From positions 1,922,001 through 1,986,000 of the forward strand of contig OZ253669.1 in NCBI GenBank assembly GCA_965263375.1: DNA of 64,000 bases, in the 5' to 3' direction. A model generated the notes under the pieces. The model saw nothing but the letters and a program-made list of their open reading frames with translations. It was not told the DNA's origin and ran no database searches. Positions within the stretch are counted from its first letter, which is position 1; each line of letters begins with the position of its first letter. The DNA comes from JAJFFW01 sp965263375 (GTDB lineage Bacteria > Pseudomonadota > Alphaproteobacteria > Caulobacterales > Parvularculaceae). Below are positions 54,227 to 63,187 of the stretch, piece by piece. Made by a program: the position numbers and the translations under genes.

Positions 54227-55438
54227 TTATACGCGCTCAATAATTGTAGCTGTGCCCATACCGCCGCCAATACATAACGTAACAAGCGCGGTTTCTTTTC
54301 CAGAGCGTTCTAGTTCATCGACGACGGTTCCCATGATCATGGCGCCTGTTGCGCCCAACGGGTGTCCCATAGCAATTGCCCCGCCATTCACGTTGATGTC
54401 GCCATGATCAACGTCTAAGGCCTCCATGAAACGTAAGACCACGCTGGCGAAAGCTTCATTAAGCTCCCAAAGGTCGATATCCCCCTTTTCCATTCCAGCA
54501 TTTTTCAACGCTTTTTCTGCTGCAAAGCTTGGGCCCGTCAACATGATGGTCGGTTCAGAGCCAATTGACGCCCAACTGCGTAACCGAGCCCGCGGCTTTA
54601 AACTGTGCTTTTCGCCAGCCTCTTTATTGCCAAGAAGAACTGCCGCGGCCCCGTCAACAATACCTGAACTATTGCCAGCGTGATGGACGTGATTGATCTT
54701 TTCAAGCTCAGGATAACGTTGAATCGCCACTGCATTAAAACCAGGCATCTGCTCACCTAACGCGGCGAAACTTGGCTTCAAAGAACCAAGACTTTGCATG
54801 GTCGTTTCAGGGCGCATATGCTCGTCATGATTGAGAATTTCTTCGCCCATAACGTCCTTCACCGGAACGATGGATTTATTAAAACGTCCCTCATCCCAGG
54901 AAATTTTCGCCCGTTTTTGTGATTCGATTGCGTATGCGTCAACATCATTGCGCGAGTGGTTATACTTAGTTGCAATCAAATCCGCAGAAATCCCCTGCGG
55001 TACGAAATATGTTCGGAATGTCATAGAAGGATCAGTCATCATGGCGCCGCCATCAGAACCCATTGGCACACGGCTCATCGATTCGATGCCACCACCAATC
55101 GAGAGGCTGGAAGCGCCGGCCGCAATCTGTCCCGCCGCAGCGTTCACTGCTTCAAGACCAGAAGCACAAAAGCGATTGACTTGAACGCCAGAGGTTTCTT
55201 GACCGAGGCCAGACCTCAAAACAGCAGAACGCGCAATAACTGCGCCCTGCTCGGCAACCGGCGACACACAGCCCAAGACAACGTCATCCACACTATTTTC
55301 TGGCAAATTATTGCGCTCAGCGACAGCATCAAGCGCTTGGCGCGCTAGTTCTACAGGCGTTACCTCGTGCAGCTTACCGTCAGACTTTCCTTTGCCGCGA
55401 GGCGTTCTTATAGCATCATAGATATAAACGTCAGACAT
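54227..55438 (-). CDS. fadA: Acetyl-CoA C-acyltransferase (beta-ketothiolase)
   Basis: Thiolase of 403 residues, terminal step of beta-oxidation. The acyl-accepting Cys is in NRFCASGLEAVN (near residue 90). The His in NVNGGAIAMGHPLGATGA and the C-terminal Cys in TLCIGGGMGTATI complete the catalytic triad. It precedes and is cotranscribed with the fadB-type gene, favouring a degradative FadA/FadI role over PhaA. Confidence 0.93.
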   Translation of the reverse strand: MSDVYIYDAIRTPRGKGKSDGKLHEVTPVELARQALDAVAERNNLPENSVDDVVLGCVSPVAEQGAVIARSAVLRSGLGQETSGVQVNRFCASGLEAVNAAAGQIAAGASSLSIGGGIESMSRVPMGSDGGAMMTDPSMTFRTYFVPQGISADLIATKYNHSRNDVDAYAIESQKRAKISWDEGRFNKSIVPVKDVMGEEILNHDEHMRPETTMQSLGSLKPSFAALGEQMPGFNAVAIQRYPELEKINHVHHAGNSSGIVDGAAAVLLGNKEAGEKHSLKPRARLRSWASIGSEPTIMLTGPSFAAEKALKNAGMEKGDIDLWELNEAFASVVLRFMEALDVDHGDINVNGGAIAMGHPLGATGAMIMGTVVDELERSGKETALVTLCIGGGMGTATIIERV

Positions 55439-55491
55439 AATTATGGCCTTTCAAAGTGGCAAAATAAATTCGCCGTCGTGTCGTTATGTGA

Positions 55492-55509
55492 GCGATTGTT
55501 TAATCGCTT
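55492..55509. promoter_or_regulatory. Palindrome upstream of fadA, possible operator
   Basis: AGCGATT (55492-55498) and AATCGCT (55503-55509) form a perfect 7-bp inverted repeat around GTTT, 54 bases upstream of the fadA start. Size and place suit a TetR/FadR-type operator, but no known consensus is matched. Confidence 0.4.
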
Positions 55510-55581
55510 GAATCTTCTCCCGAAACTAGGTGCAAGCTTGCCGCCGGGAAACACGGCAAATCAAAATCTAAGAGCACCTCA

Positions 55582-55601
55582 ATAGCTCCACTAGGAGCTA
55601 T
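55582..55601. repeat. Perfect 8-bp hairpin upstream of fadA
   Basis: ATAGCTCC (55582-55589) and GGAGCTAT (55594-55601) pair around ACTA. The plus strand continues GTCGCTTTTG with a short T run. It lies about 145 bases upstream of fadA. Role unknown: operator or terminator-like element. Confidence 0.4.
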
Positions 55602-56111
55602 GTCGCTTTTGATTTTCCTGCGATTTCTCTCTCTGTAATCCCGCCATTTTGGGACGGGCTTTTACCTCTCATGACATAAGGGCGTTTTATCAACTTTTCA
55701 TCAGGTATCGATATAAAGACTGCACCTTACAGAACGTCAATTGCTCTAACTGCATAAACTTTTCGCAATTGCAGCAGATCAATTTTTAACGATTAATTTT
55801 GTTTGAATTTACCGATTATTCCTGCAGCTGCACGTAATCCGAGCCCACAGCCCCCGCAAAACCAACCTCCTTCTCGCCTCCGATATAAAACCCCTTAAGT
55901 CTTAGCCAACCCGAAATCAATAATAATTAAATGGCTCATTTTTGCGTGTGCTATCATAGCGCTAACGCAAGACTTTGTGTGAAGGCAACATGATGATATA
56001 GAATAAGAAGAGTTGTTTACAGACCGCCATACAAACGCCGGCGTATACGGCGCGGCCCCCAGTACAACTACATGTACCGACCATTTTACATAAACGCGCG
56101 CGGAGACTCCC

Positions 56112-57545
56112 ATGTTTGGCAATTTACAGGAAATCTTGGACGATATTTATGACGCGCCCGAAGGGCCTGAAATCGCTGCATTTTTTGACTATGACAACAC
56201 ACTAATCTCTGGCTTTTCTGCAACTTCTTTTTTTCGAGAACAAATCACCTCTGGTGCGATGTCGCCAAAGGATTTTAGCGACCAGCTAACTGCCGCCACA
56301 CAATACTCCCTAGGGCGTATCGGCTTTTCTGGGTTTATGTCTGAAACCATGAAAACCATGCGCGGCCAGGCGGAATACAAATTCATAGAGTTCAGTGAAC
56401 GCGTCTTTAAAAATCATGTTGCAGGGGCAATTTATCCCGAAGCGCGTGAGATACTCGCAGCTCATGCCGACAAGGGTCATACTATCGCTATTGTTTCATC
56501 CGCAACGCGTTACCAAATTGAACCCGCCGCCCGCGAACTTGATATAGAATATGTCCTGTGTACGGAGTTAGAGGTTGAAGATGGCGTGTTTACTGGCGAC
56601 GTTATCAGCCCGACTTGTTATGGCGAAGGCAAACTAACCGCGGCTGAAGATTTTTCAGATGAGATGGAAACCAAGCTCGAAAAAAGCTTCTTCTACACTG
56701 ACAGCCATGAAGATTTGCCTCTTTTAGAAGCTGTTGGCCGTCCTCGCGTATTAAACCCAAACTCAAAACTAGCCCGCATCGCCAGAGCCGCCAGTTGGCC
56801 GGTCTACCGATTTAATAGCCGCAATAGACCGAGTATTTCACAAATTGCACGCATGGGCCTAAGCGTCAGCGCATTACCTGCTTCACTTTTAACGACTCTG
56901 CCGATTTGGGCATTAACGGGAAATAAACGCGATACCCTAAACGCAGCAGTTAATCTCTGGTCTGATTTTTCCCTGGCCGCTACTGGCGTTCGCTTAAACA
57001 TTGAGGGTGAGGAAAACCTTTGGGCGCAACGCCCCGCAGTATTTATCTTTAACCATCAAAGCTCGCTTGATGCGATCATCATATGTAAACTTCTGCAAAG
57101 GGACTTTACGGCTATTGGGAAAAAAGAAATTGGTGATTTTCCAATTCTCGGCCCCGCTTTCAAATTTGCTGACGTAATTTTGATCGATCGCGACCGCTCT
57201 AAAAAAGCAATTGAGCAATTAAAACCAGTTATCCATGCAATCCAAGATCAGGGCTTGTCGCTTGCATTGGCGCCAGAGGGAACGAGAAGCCCAGCACACA
57301 AACTTGGCCAATTTAAAAAAGGCGCCTTCCACATTTCCATGCAAGCTGGCGTACCGATCGTACCAATTGTTATACATAACAGCTCCGATATGATGCCTAA
57401 AGGGCACCATATTGCACGCTCTGGCGTAGTGGATGTCACGGTATTGCCCCCCGTTGACACGAGCGGATGGTCCCTACGTAACCTAGACAATCATGTTAAA
57501 GAAATAAGGAATATGTATTTAGAAATACTTGGACAAGATACTTAA
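56112..57545 (+). CDS. HAD-family phosphatase fused to 1-acylglycerol-3-phosphate acyltransferase (PlsC)
   Basis: A two-domain protein of 477 residues. The N-terminal HAD-IB phosphatase (about 20-225) has motif I FFDYDNTLISG (Asp26, Asp28) and motif IV YTDSHEDLPLLEAVG. The C-terminal PlsC acyltransferase (about 290-470) has NHQSSLD (His315, Asp320) and APEGTRS (Glu389-Arg392). A hydrophobic stretch near 255-270 may anchor it. The same fusion is known from mycobacteria, where it neighbours plsB2 and a DGAT gene. Here gpsA, plsB and a DGAT follow. Likely roles are acylation of lysophosphatidate and, by inference, dephosphorylation toward diacylglycerol. The HAD substrate is not established. Confidence 0.86.
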   Translation: MFGNLQEILDDIYDAPEGPEIAAFFDYDNTLISGFSATSFFREQITSGAMSPKDFSDQLTAATQYSLGRIGFSGFMSETMKTMRGQAEYKFIEFSERVFKNHVAGAIYPEAREILAAHADKGHTIAIVSSATRYQIEPAARELDIEYVLCTELEVEDGVFTGDVISPTCYGEGKLTAAEDFSDEMETKLEKSFFYTDSHEDLPLLEAVGRPRVLNPNSKLARIARAASWPVYRFNSRNRPSISQIARMGLSVSALPASLLTTLPIWALTGNKRDTLNAAVNLWSDFSLAATGVRLNIEGEENLWAQRPAVFIFNHQSSLDAIIICKLLQRDFTAIGKKEIGDFPILGPAFKFADVILIDRDRSKKAIEQLKPVIHAIQDQGLSLALAPEGTRSPAHKLGQFKKGAFHISMQAGVPIVPIVIHNSSDMMPKGHHIARSGVVDVTVLPPVDTSGWSLRNLDNHVKEIRNMYLEILGQDT

Positions 57546-57642
57546 AAATAAAAAGACTATACAATAAAAATACTATAGCCGATCTTTTGATTGGTCAAAA
57601 TAACGCTCGACGCCATAATTATAAACAAAGATAGGAGCGAAG

Positions 57643-58644
57643 ATGAATTTGCACGCTGCCGTTATAGGCGCTGGATCATGGGGAACGACCGTCGCCTCTC
57701 TTGTATCCAAAAATGTTTCAACAATTCTTTGGTCAAGGCGCCCACAGGCCGCTGAAGAGATAAACGCAAACCGCACCAATAGCCGGTACCTTGAAGACGC
57801 TAAACTCTGCTCTTCGCTGCGCGCCACGACTGATATGGAGGAAGCTTTAAAAGCCGCCGATGTGATTATTATGGGCGTCCCGGCAAAAGCAATGCGCAAC
57901 ACGCTAGAGGCGGCGCGCACTTATATCCGTCCATGGGTTCCCATTATCAGTTTGGCGAAAGGGTTTGAACCAAAGACACGCTATCGCATGACGGAAATCA
58001 TAAAAGAAATCGCCCCAGGGCACCCGCCAGGGGTTTTGACCGGGCCCAATCTTGCGCGGGAAATTCTTCATGGGTTCGCCGCCGCTAGTGTTTTAGCAAT
58101 GGAAGATGAGGTGATCGTCCGCCAGCTTCAATCCATCTTCAATAGTAATTTATTTCGGGTATATACCAATACGGACATTGTCGGCTGTGAACTTGGCGGC
58201 GCGCTGAAAAACGTTATCGCGATCGCAACCGGCATGGGAGACGGCGCAGGCGCAGGAGAAAACACACGCTCTGCTGTTATCACCCGCGGCCTTGCTGAAA
58301 TTACACGGCTTGGCGTCGCCATGGGCGGGCGAGCAGAAACATTCTCCGGACTCGCGGGCGTAGGTGATTTGATGGCGACATGCACTAGCCGCTTAAGCCG
58401 CAATCATCATGTCGGAGAAGAATTGGGCAAGGGACGGAAAATAGGCGATATTATTGCGGATATGAATCAAACAGCTGAGGGCGTTAATAGTTCTAAAATT
58501 GTTATGGAGCTCTCAGAGCAATACAACATCCCGATGCCGATCGCTCACGAAGTTTACAAAGTATGTCATGAAAATGCGACAGCACGCGAGGCTTTTCGCG
58601 GGTTATTGCGTGCTGAGACGAAATCCGAAGCTGAGCCAGGGTAA
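57643..58644 (+). CDS. gpsA: Glycerol-3-phosphate dehydrogenase [NAD(P)+]
   Basis: Reduces dihydroxyacetone phosphate to sn-glycerol-3-phosphate, the backbone for glycerolipids. The 333-residue protein starts with the cofactor motif AAVIGAGSWGTTVASL and has SLAKGFEP, VLTGPNLAREI and the catalytic-lysine block CELGGALKNVIAIATGM. GLAGVGDLMATCTS is the family signature. AGGAG precedes the ATG. Lying between HAD-PlsC and plsB, it supplies their substrate. In many alphaproteobacteria gpsA is elsewhere, so this could be a dedicated second copy. Confidence 0.95.
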   Translation: MNLHAAVIGAGSWGTTVASLVSKNVSTILWSRRPQAAEEINANRTNSRYLEDAKLCSSLRATTDMEEALKAADVIIMGVPAKAMRNTLEAARTYIRPWVPIISLAKGFEPKTRYRMTEIIKEIAPGHPPGVLTGPNLAREILHGFAAASVLAMEDEVIVRQLQSIFNSNLFRVYTNTDIVGCELGGALKNVIAIATGMGDGAGAGENTRSAVITRGLAEITRLGVAMGGRAETFSGLAGVGDLMATCTSRLSRNHHVGEELGKGRKIGDIIADMNQTAEGVNSSKIVMELSEQYNIPMPIAHEVYKVCHENATAREAFRGLLRAETKSEAEPG

Positions 58645-58730
58645 CAGGCCGCTTAAGATTCTTTCAAAAAGCCGCTTTTATAATCCACACAGGCTTGATA
58701 AGCTATACAAAACTTTGAGGAAAGGCGTTT

Positions 58731-61217
58731 ATGGCCTCCAATTTAGACTTTGAAAAAGCCTTATTGGACATCAAAACGGCAGGTGAAGCCTGTCGCAACG
58801 ATCCTCAAACCCCTGTAATCTGTATATTCGTCACCCAAAGCGCAACAGAACTTGAGGTTCTGAAAGCTTATGTAGAAAAATCGCCCCTGTATAAAAGCAA
58901 TGGGGCGCCAGCGCCAAAATTTGCCTGGGTTCGCTTTAACAATAATGGCGAGCGGATGAGCCATGAAGGCTTGACTGAGGCTTTAGAAGAAACAGATAAC
59001 CCTTTACTAGCCCCCATCGGCATCACATGGATGCCAAAACCAAGAGATGAAGAAAAGGCGCCGTCAATTATCGATGTATTGATGTATGAGCGCCTAGTGA
59101 AGAATAGTAAAAGACAGCGATCAATCTTAAAACGCTCGCCTCACCGCTGCTGCATTGTACATGGCGAACCGGCGCTAAAAAGCGATTTGCACAAACGATA
59201 TCTGCGTAGTGCGGAGTTATCAGGCATTAAAGGCAATCTTGCCGATTATGTTGCCCAACAAGCAGCTCTTACTGTTGAACGCGATTCAAGAGATGTGACA
59301 GGCGCTTCCATAAAAATGCCGCGCTTTGTTGCAAGTGCAGTATGGGCCAGAGCAGACTTTCAAGAACGCCTGAAAGAAATCGCAAAAGAGACAGGGCGCC
59401 CATCAACAGATGTAGAAGCTGAAGCTAAGCGATGTATTGCAGAGTTAATTCCGCGTACAGACCCCTTTTATGTTAATTTATCACATGTTTTCTTCCGGTT
59501 TGTCAGACGTCTTGGCTATGAAGATAAAATAGTCTTTGACCGTGACGAATTACGTCAAGTGCGGGACGGCGCTTTTAGAAAACCAACGGCCCTATTGTTT
59601 ACTCATAAGTCTCATATTGACGGCTTGGCCGTATTGGATATGGCCCATGAACACGGCTTCCCTCAGGTCCATATTATCGGCGGCAATAATTTAGCATTTT
59701 TCGGGTTCAGCTATTTATTGCGTCGCTCCGGGGGCGTATTCATCCGCCGCGCCAGCGAGGGAGATCATGTCTATAAAGCGGTTTTGCGTTTTTATCTTTC
59801 CCACTTACTGGAAAAACGCTTCCCGATCGCCTGGTCGTTTGAAGGGACACGTTCGCGCAATGGCAAGCTTATGCCGCCCCGTTTTGGCATATTGAAATAT
59901 GTGGTTGAAGCAGCAGCGAAAAACTCCATCCAAGACCTCCAGCTTGTACCTGTGTCCATCTATTATGATCTGATTGCTGAGCTTAACGATTATGCTTATG
60001 AGCAGCGTGGCGGCGTCAAACGACCAGAAAGTCTGGCATGGCTAGCGCAATATATCAGCACGCTACAAAAACCTTTAGGGCGCGTTTCTATGGCGTTTTG
60101 CGACCCCGTCGTTGTAGATGCTTCTGGCGATAGATACGTCTCCGGCCAAAAAGACGAAGGCAAGAAATTTTCACTAGAGCTGCAAAAACTTAGCTTCCAA
60201 GTTTCTGTCAATGCTAACAATAAGACGCCTATCACCCCTTCGGGTGTTATTGCCCTCGCCCTAACTGGGGCGGCCCCACAAGCCCTAACCCAGAGCGAAA
60301 TACAAGAAGAAACAAATAAAATCATCGAATGGGCCAAGGAACGAAAATTGCCCCTAACCCAAGATCTACAAGACAAAGATACCGAAAGATCTGCTACAAT
60401 ATCACGTGCGATGATCGATATCGGCGTGATGTCTGAGTATGATGAAGGGCCGGAGACTGTTTATGGGGTTGAGCAAACCCAGCAATATTTTGCCGCTGGT
60501 TACTATCGCAATTCAATCATTCATTTCTTTATAGACAAAGCATTACTTGAACTCGCGCTATTAAAAGCATCTGAAGCCCCGACAGAACATGCTCTTGAGA
60601 TATTTAACCGAGAACTGATGTCTGTTCGTGACCTGCTAAAGTATGAATTCTTCTATCCGCCATCAGATGAACATAAAGCCAAACTGTATGAAGAAATGGC
60701 GCGATATGACAAAGATTGGGAAAGCGTTATCCAAAACGGCGGCGCTTTAGAGTTTTTATCATCGATGACGCCTTTAATCTCTCATGCCGCGCTGCGCACT
60801 TTTGCGGAAGCCTATTCGGTGATAGGCGATGTTTTACTACGCCTAAATAAAGGCGATGATGACAGCGAGAAAGCCATCGTCGCGGCGGCTTTACGACATG
60901 GCAAACAGGCTTACCTTAGACGCCATCTTACAAGCCCCGAATCTATCGGCAAACAAATGTTTGTAAACGGTTATCAATTAGCGAAAAACAGAGAATTGCT
61001 AGACGCCCCGCGGGCTACGCGCGTAGAGTTTATACGCGAACTAAAGGACGTTACCCGCAGGATCCGAATTATCGACGCAATTTGCGCCCAACGTAGGGCC
61101 CAAAATGAAGCTTTCTTGGAAAACTTTCCCCTGCCCCAGGAGCAAGTTTTTGACCCATCCGCCCCAAGATTTCTACAACCATCTCAAAACGACGTTAAGA
61201 GCACGCAAACCCATTAA
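58731..61217 (+). CDS. plsB: Glycerol-3-phosphate 1-O-acyltransferase (PlsB type)
   Basis: Membrane-associated acyltransferase of 828 residues forming 1-acyl-glycerol-3-phosphate from acyl-CoA/ACP. The acyltransferase core has block I FTHKSHIDGLAVLD (His292, Asp297), block II GGVFIRRAS, block III SFEGTRSRNGKL (Glu371) and block IV LQLVPVSIYYD. The long N-terminal region and helical C-terminus match E. coli PlsB architecture. GAGGAAAGG lies before the ATG at 58731. Alphaproteobacteria usually rely on PlsX/PlsY, so a PlsB inside a neutral-lipid cluster suggests specialised triacylglycerol synthesis. Confidence 0.92.
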   Translation: MASNLDFEKALLDIKTAGEACRNDPQTPVICIFVTQSATELEVLKAYVEKSPLYKSNGAPAPKFAWVRFNNNGERMSHEGLTEALEETDNPLLAPIGITWMPKPRDEEKAPSIIDVLMYERLVKNSKRQRSILKRSPHRCCIVHGEPALKSDLHKRYLRSAELSGIKGNLADYVAQQAALTVERDSRDVTGASIKMPRFVASAVWARADFQERLKEIAKETGRPSTDVEAEAKRCIAELIPRTDPFYVNLSHVFFRFVRRLGYEDKIVFDRDELRQVRDGAFRKPTALLFTHKSHIDGLAVLDMAHEHGFPQVHIIGGNNLAFFGFSYLLRRSGGVFIRRASEGDHVYKAVLRFYLSHLLEKRFPIAWSFEGTRSRNGKLMPPRFGILKYVVEAAAKNSIQDLQLVPVSIYYDLIAELNDYAYEQRGGVKRPESLAWLAQYISTLQKPLGRVSMAFCDPVVVDASGDRYVSGQKDEGKKFSLELQKLSFQVSVNANNKTPITPSGVIALALTGAAPQALTQSEIQEETNKIIEWAKERKLPLTQDLQDKDTERSATISRAMIDIGVMSEYDEGPETVYGVEQTQQYFAAGYYRNSIIHFFIDKALLELALLKASEAPTEHALEIFNRELMSVRDLLKYEFFYPPSDEHKAKLYEEMARYDKDWESVIQNGGALEFLSSMTPLISHAALRTFAEAYSVIGDVLLRLNKGDDDSEKAIVAAALRHGKQAYLRRHLTSPESIGKQMFVNGYQLAKNRELLDAPRATRVEFIRELKDVTRRIRIIDAICAQRRAQNEAFLENFPLPQEQVFDPSAPRFLQPSQNDVKSTQTH

Positions 61218-61319
61218 AGATAATGATCCCAGCAGGCCAAGATCTAAGATTGACACAGATAAGGGTTGGTCCGCTCATGAAGGCGATAATCGTCTTCCTC
61301 AAAAGGAATGAGAAATCCG

Positions 61320-63038
61320 ATGAGACAGCTTAAGCCCCAAGACGCACAATTTCTATACATGGAAGATGGCGAGGTCGCCTCCCATATCACCTCTATTTGT
61401 ATTTGTGACCAGTCAACAGCACCAAATGGTATTGTTCGGTTTAAGGATATAATTGAGCTCATCAAAACGAGACTGATTGCGTCCAAAATCTACAAGCAAA
61501 AATTGATGCGGGTTCCGCTTAGTGTTGATCATCCTTATTGGGTGGAAGACCCCTATTTCGACCCCGAATATCATATTCATCATGGTCAATTGCCAGAACC
61601 GCAAGACTGGCGTCAATTCTGTATCCATATGGCGCGTTTTCACTCGCGTCCATTAGATATATCTCGGCCTCCTTGGGAGATTTATATCGTTGAGGGGCTT
61701 GGCAAAATTGAACACCTGCCTGATAGCGCTTTTGCTGTTGTTGTTAAGGTTCATCATGCTGCAGTGGATGGAACTTCCTTGCAGGAATTTATTCTATCCA
61801 TGCTAGATTTATCGCCAGAGGGTAACGCGGTCATGCCCCAACATACCCTAACCGAGCGTAATGAAGGCGGGCCCATTTCGGCCCAAGGCATTGTTGCAAG
61901 AGCCGTCGTTAATAATGCCTTGGCCCCGATGCGCTTGACGCGCTCAGCTATTGAATTAGCGCCAGATATCGCTCGCGCAACAGCACAACGTTTTTCCTCC
62001 CCCGATAGCGTCGGCCAAATTAAGGTGCCTTATACTCGCTTTAACGGCCCGATCTCCCCCCACCGGGCGTTTGACGCCACAACCTTTCAGCTAAATGATC
62101 TTAAAGAGATAAAAAAAGTCTTCCCAGGATCAACCGTAAACGATGTCGTCCTCGCTATTACCTCTGGCGGGGTGCGGAATTATCTTCAGTCAAAAAATGA
62201 GCTGCCAAAAGAAACTTTGATTGTAAATTCGCCAGTGAATTTAAGGCGCCAAAGTAAGAGTGAAAAATTTGTTCCGAAGGCTGATGGAAACAACATTTCC
62301 ACTATGACAGCCCCAATCTATACAAATATTCCAGATCCAAGCGAACGATTAAAAGCGATTACACGCGCGACAAAAGCCGCAAAACAAGGCAAAAGCGGCC
62401 TTCAAGCACGGATTTTCATGGATATTACAAAACATGTGCCCGCCATGTCGCAATCACTTTTATTGCGCTATTTGGTGAACAATAGCTCCCTTGCACCAAA
62501 CACAGGTAATTTCATTGTCTCAAATGTCGCCAGCCTTCCGGTGCCTGTCTATTTTTGCGGCGCGAAATTAACGGAAATGTTCGGCATGGCGCCGATTGCG
62601 GGCAATCTCGGCCTATTCATTGCCACACCAAGTTATGCCGGAAAAATCTCATTCTGCCTAACAACCACCCGCGATATTATTCCTGACACCCCCTTCTTTA
62701 TTGATTGTTTAAAGGGCGCCTTTGCTGAACTCCAAGATGTGGCGAACGAGCGCAAGAAAAATCAGACAAAAAGGCCAGTTAAACGCACCGGCCCACGCGG
62801 CGAGCGTTTCAGACTGCGTGTCTCTCCCAATGGGCATTCTTCCACCCTTACTGGCAATAAATCCACAGCTGGCGCACAAGCAAAGACAACGACCGCCCGC
62901 AGTAAGGCGGCCAGCGCTTCAAAAGCCAAACCCAGCACCGCAAAAGCTAAAACGACGGGGAAAGCACAACCCCAGCAAGACGCCTCTAGTGAGGACACAA
63001 ATGGCGCCTCCAAGACCACGACACGCACAATAAACTAA
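61320..63038 (+). CDS. Wax ester synthase/diacylglycerol acyltransferase (WS/DGAT)
   Basis: Bifunctional O-acyltransferase using acyl-CoA with fatty alcohols (wax) or diacylglycerol (triacylglycerol). The catalytic HHxxxDG motif is VKVHHAAVDGTS (His145-His146, Asp150 counted from this start). Other family blocks are SRPPWEIYIVEGL, PGSTVNDVVLAITSGGVRNYL (the ND motif) and a C-terminal DUF1298 region with NFIVSNVASLP. The start MRQLKPQDAQFLYME is the usual family N-terminus; an ATG at 61308 would add four residues. The last 110 residues are a Lys/Ala/Thr/Arg-rich tail of low complexity, not needed for catalysis. Fatty alcohol from the alkyl-sulfate pathway could be a wax substrate, which is inference. 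Confidence 0.92.
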   Translation: MRQLKPQDAQFLYMEDGEVASHITSICICDQSTAPNGIVRFKDIIELIKTRLIASKIYKQKLMRVPLSVDHPYWVEDPYFDPEYHIHHGQLPEPQDWRQFCIHMARFHSRPLDISRPPWEIYIVEGLGKIEHLPDSAFAVVVKVHHAAVDGTSLQEFILSMLDLSPEGNAVMPQHTLTERNEGGPISAQGIVARAVVNNALAPMRLTRSAIELAPDIARATAQRFSSPDSVGQIKVPYTRFNGPISPHRAFDATTFQLNDLKEIKKVFPGSTVNDVVLAITSGGVRNYLQSKNELPKETLIVNSPVNLRRQSKSEKFVPKADGNNISTMTAPIYTNIPDPSERLKAITRATKAAKQGKSGLQARIFMDITKHVPAMSQSLLLRYLVNNSSLAPNTGNFIVSNVASLPVPVYFCGAKLTEMFGMAPIAGNLGLFIATPSYAGKISFCLTTTRDIIPDTPFFIDCLKGAFAELQDVANERKKNQTKRPVKRTGPRGERFRLRVSPNGHSSTLTGNKSTAGAQAKTTTARSKAASASKAKPSTAKAKTTGKAQPQQDASSEDTNGASKTTTRTIN

Positions 63039-63056
63039 GCAGAAACAACACCATAT

Positions 63057-63097
63057 CTATATGTGGTTGCCCCAATCATTTTAGCAACCATATATAG
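63057..63097. promoter_or_regulatory. 14-bp hairpin between WS/DGAT and hydrolase genes
   Basis: CTATATGTGGTTGC (63057-63070) pairs completely (one G-U) with GCAACCATATATAG (63084-63097) around a 13-base loop. It begins 19 bases after the WS/DGAT stop and ends 90 bases before the hydrolase start. No T run follows, so an operator or RNA-processing/attenuation structure is more likely than a terminator. Confidence 0.5.
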
Positions 63098-63187
63098 TGC
63101 GGATATATTTAAAATTCGAGTTTTTTTCATTGCCCCAGCAATGCGATTTTGAGTATGTTTACCTGCTTAGTGTAAGTGAGTGTTACT

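Larger units (their letters stand above)
55439..56111. other. Long non-coding divergent region upstream of fadA and the HAD-PlsC gene
   Basis: No supported gene in 673 bases. It carries at least two palindromes on the fadA side (listed separately). Near 56040-56090 there are small GC-rich dyads close to the HAD-PlsC start. The middle part is AT-rich. Promoters of two oppositely directed lipid operons (degradation and synthesis) must lie here. Confidence 0.5.

Noticed and set aside
55895..56122. 75-codon minus-strand frame in the fadA/HAD-PlsC gap
   Set aside because: Cys/Ser-rich, no ribosome site and overlaps the HAD-PlsC start; looks random.
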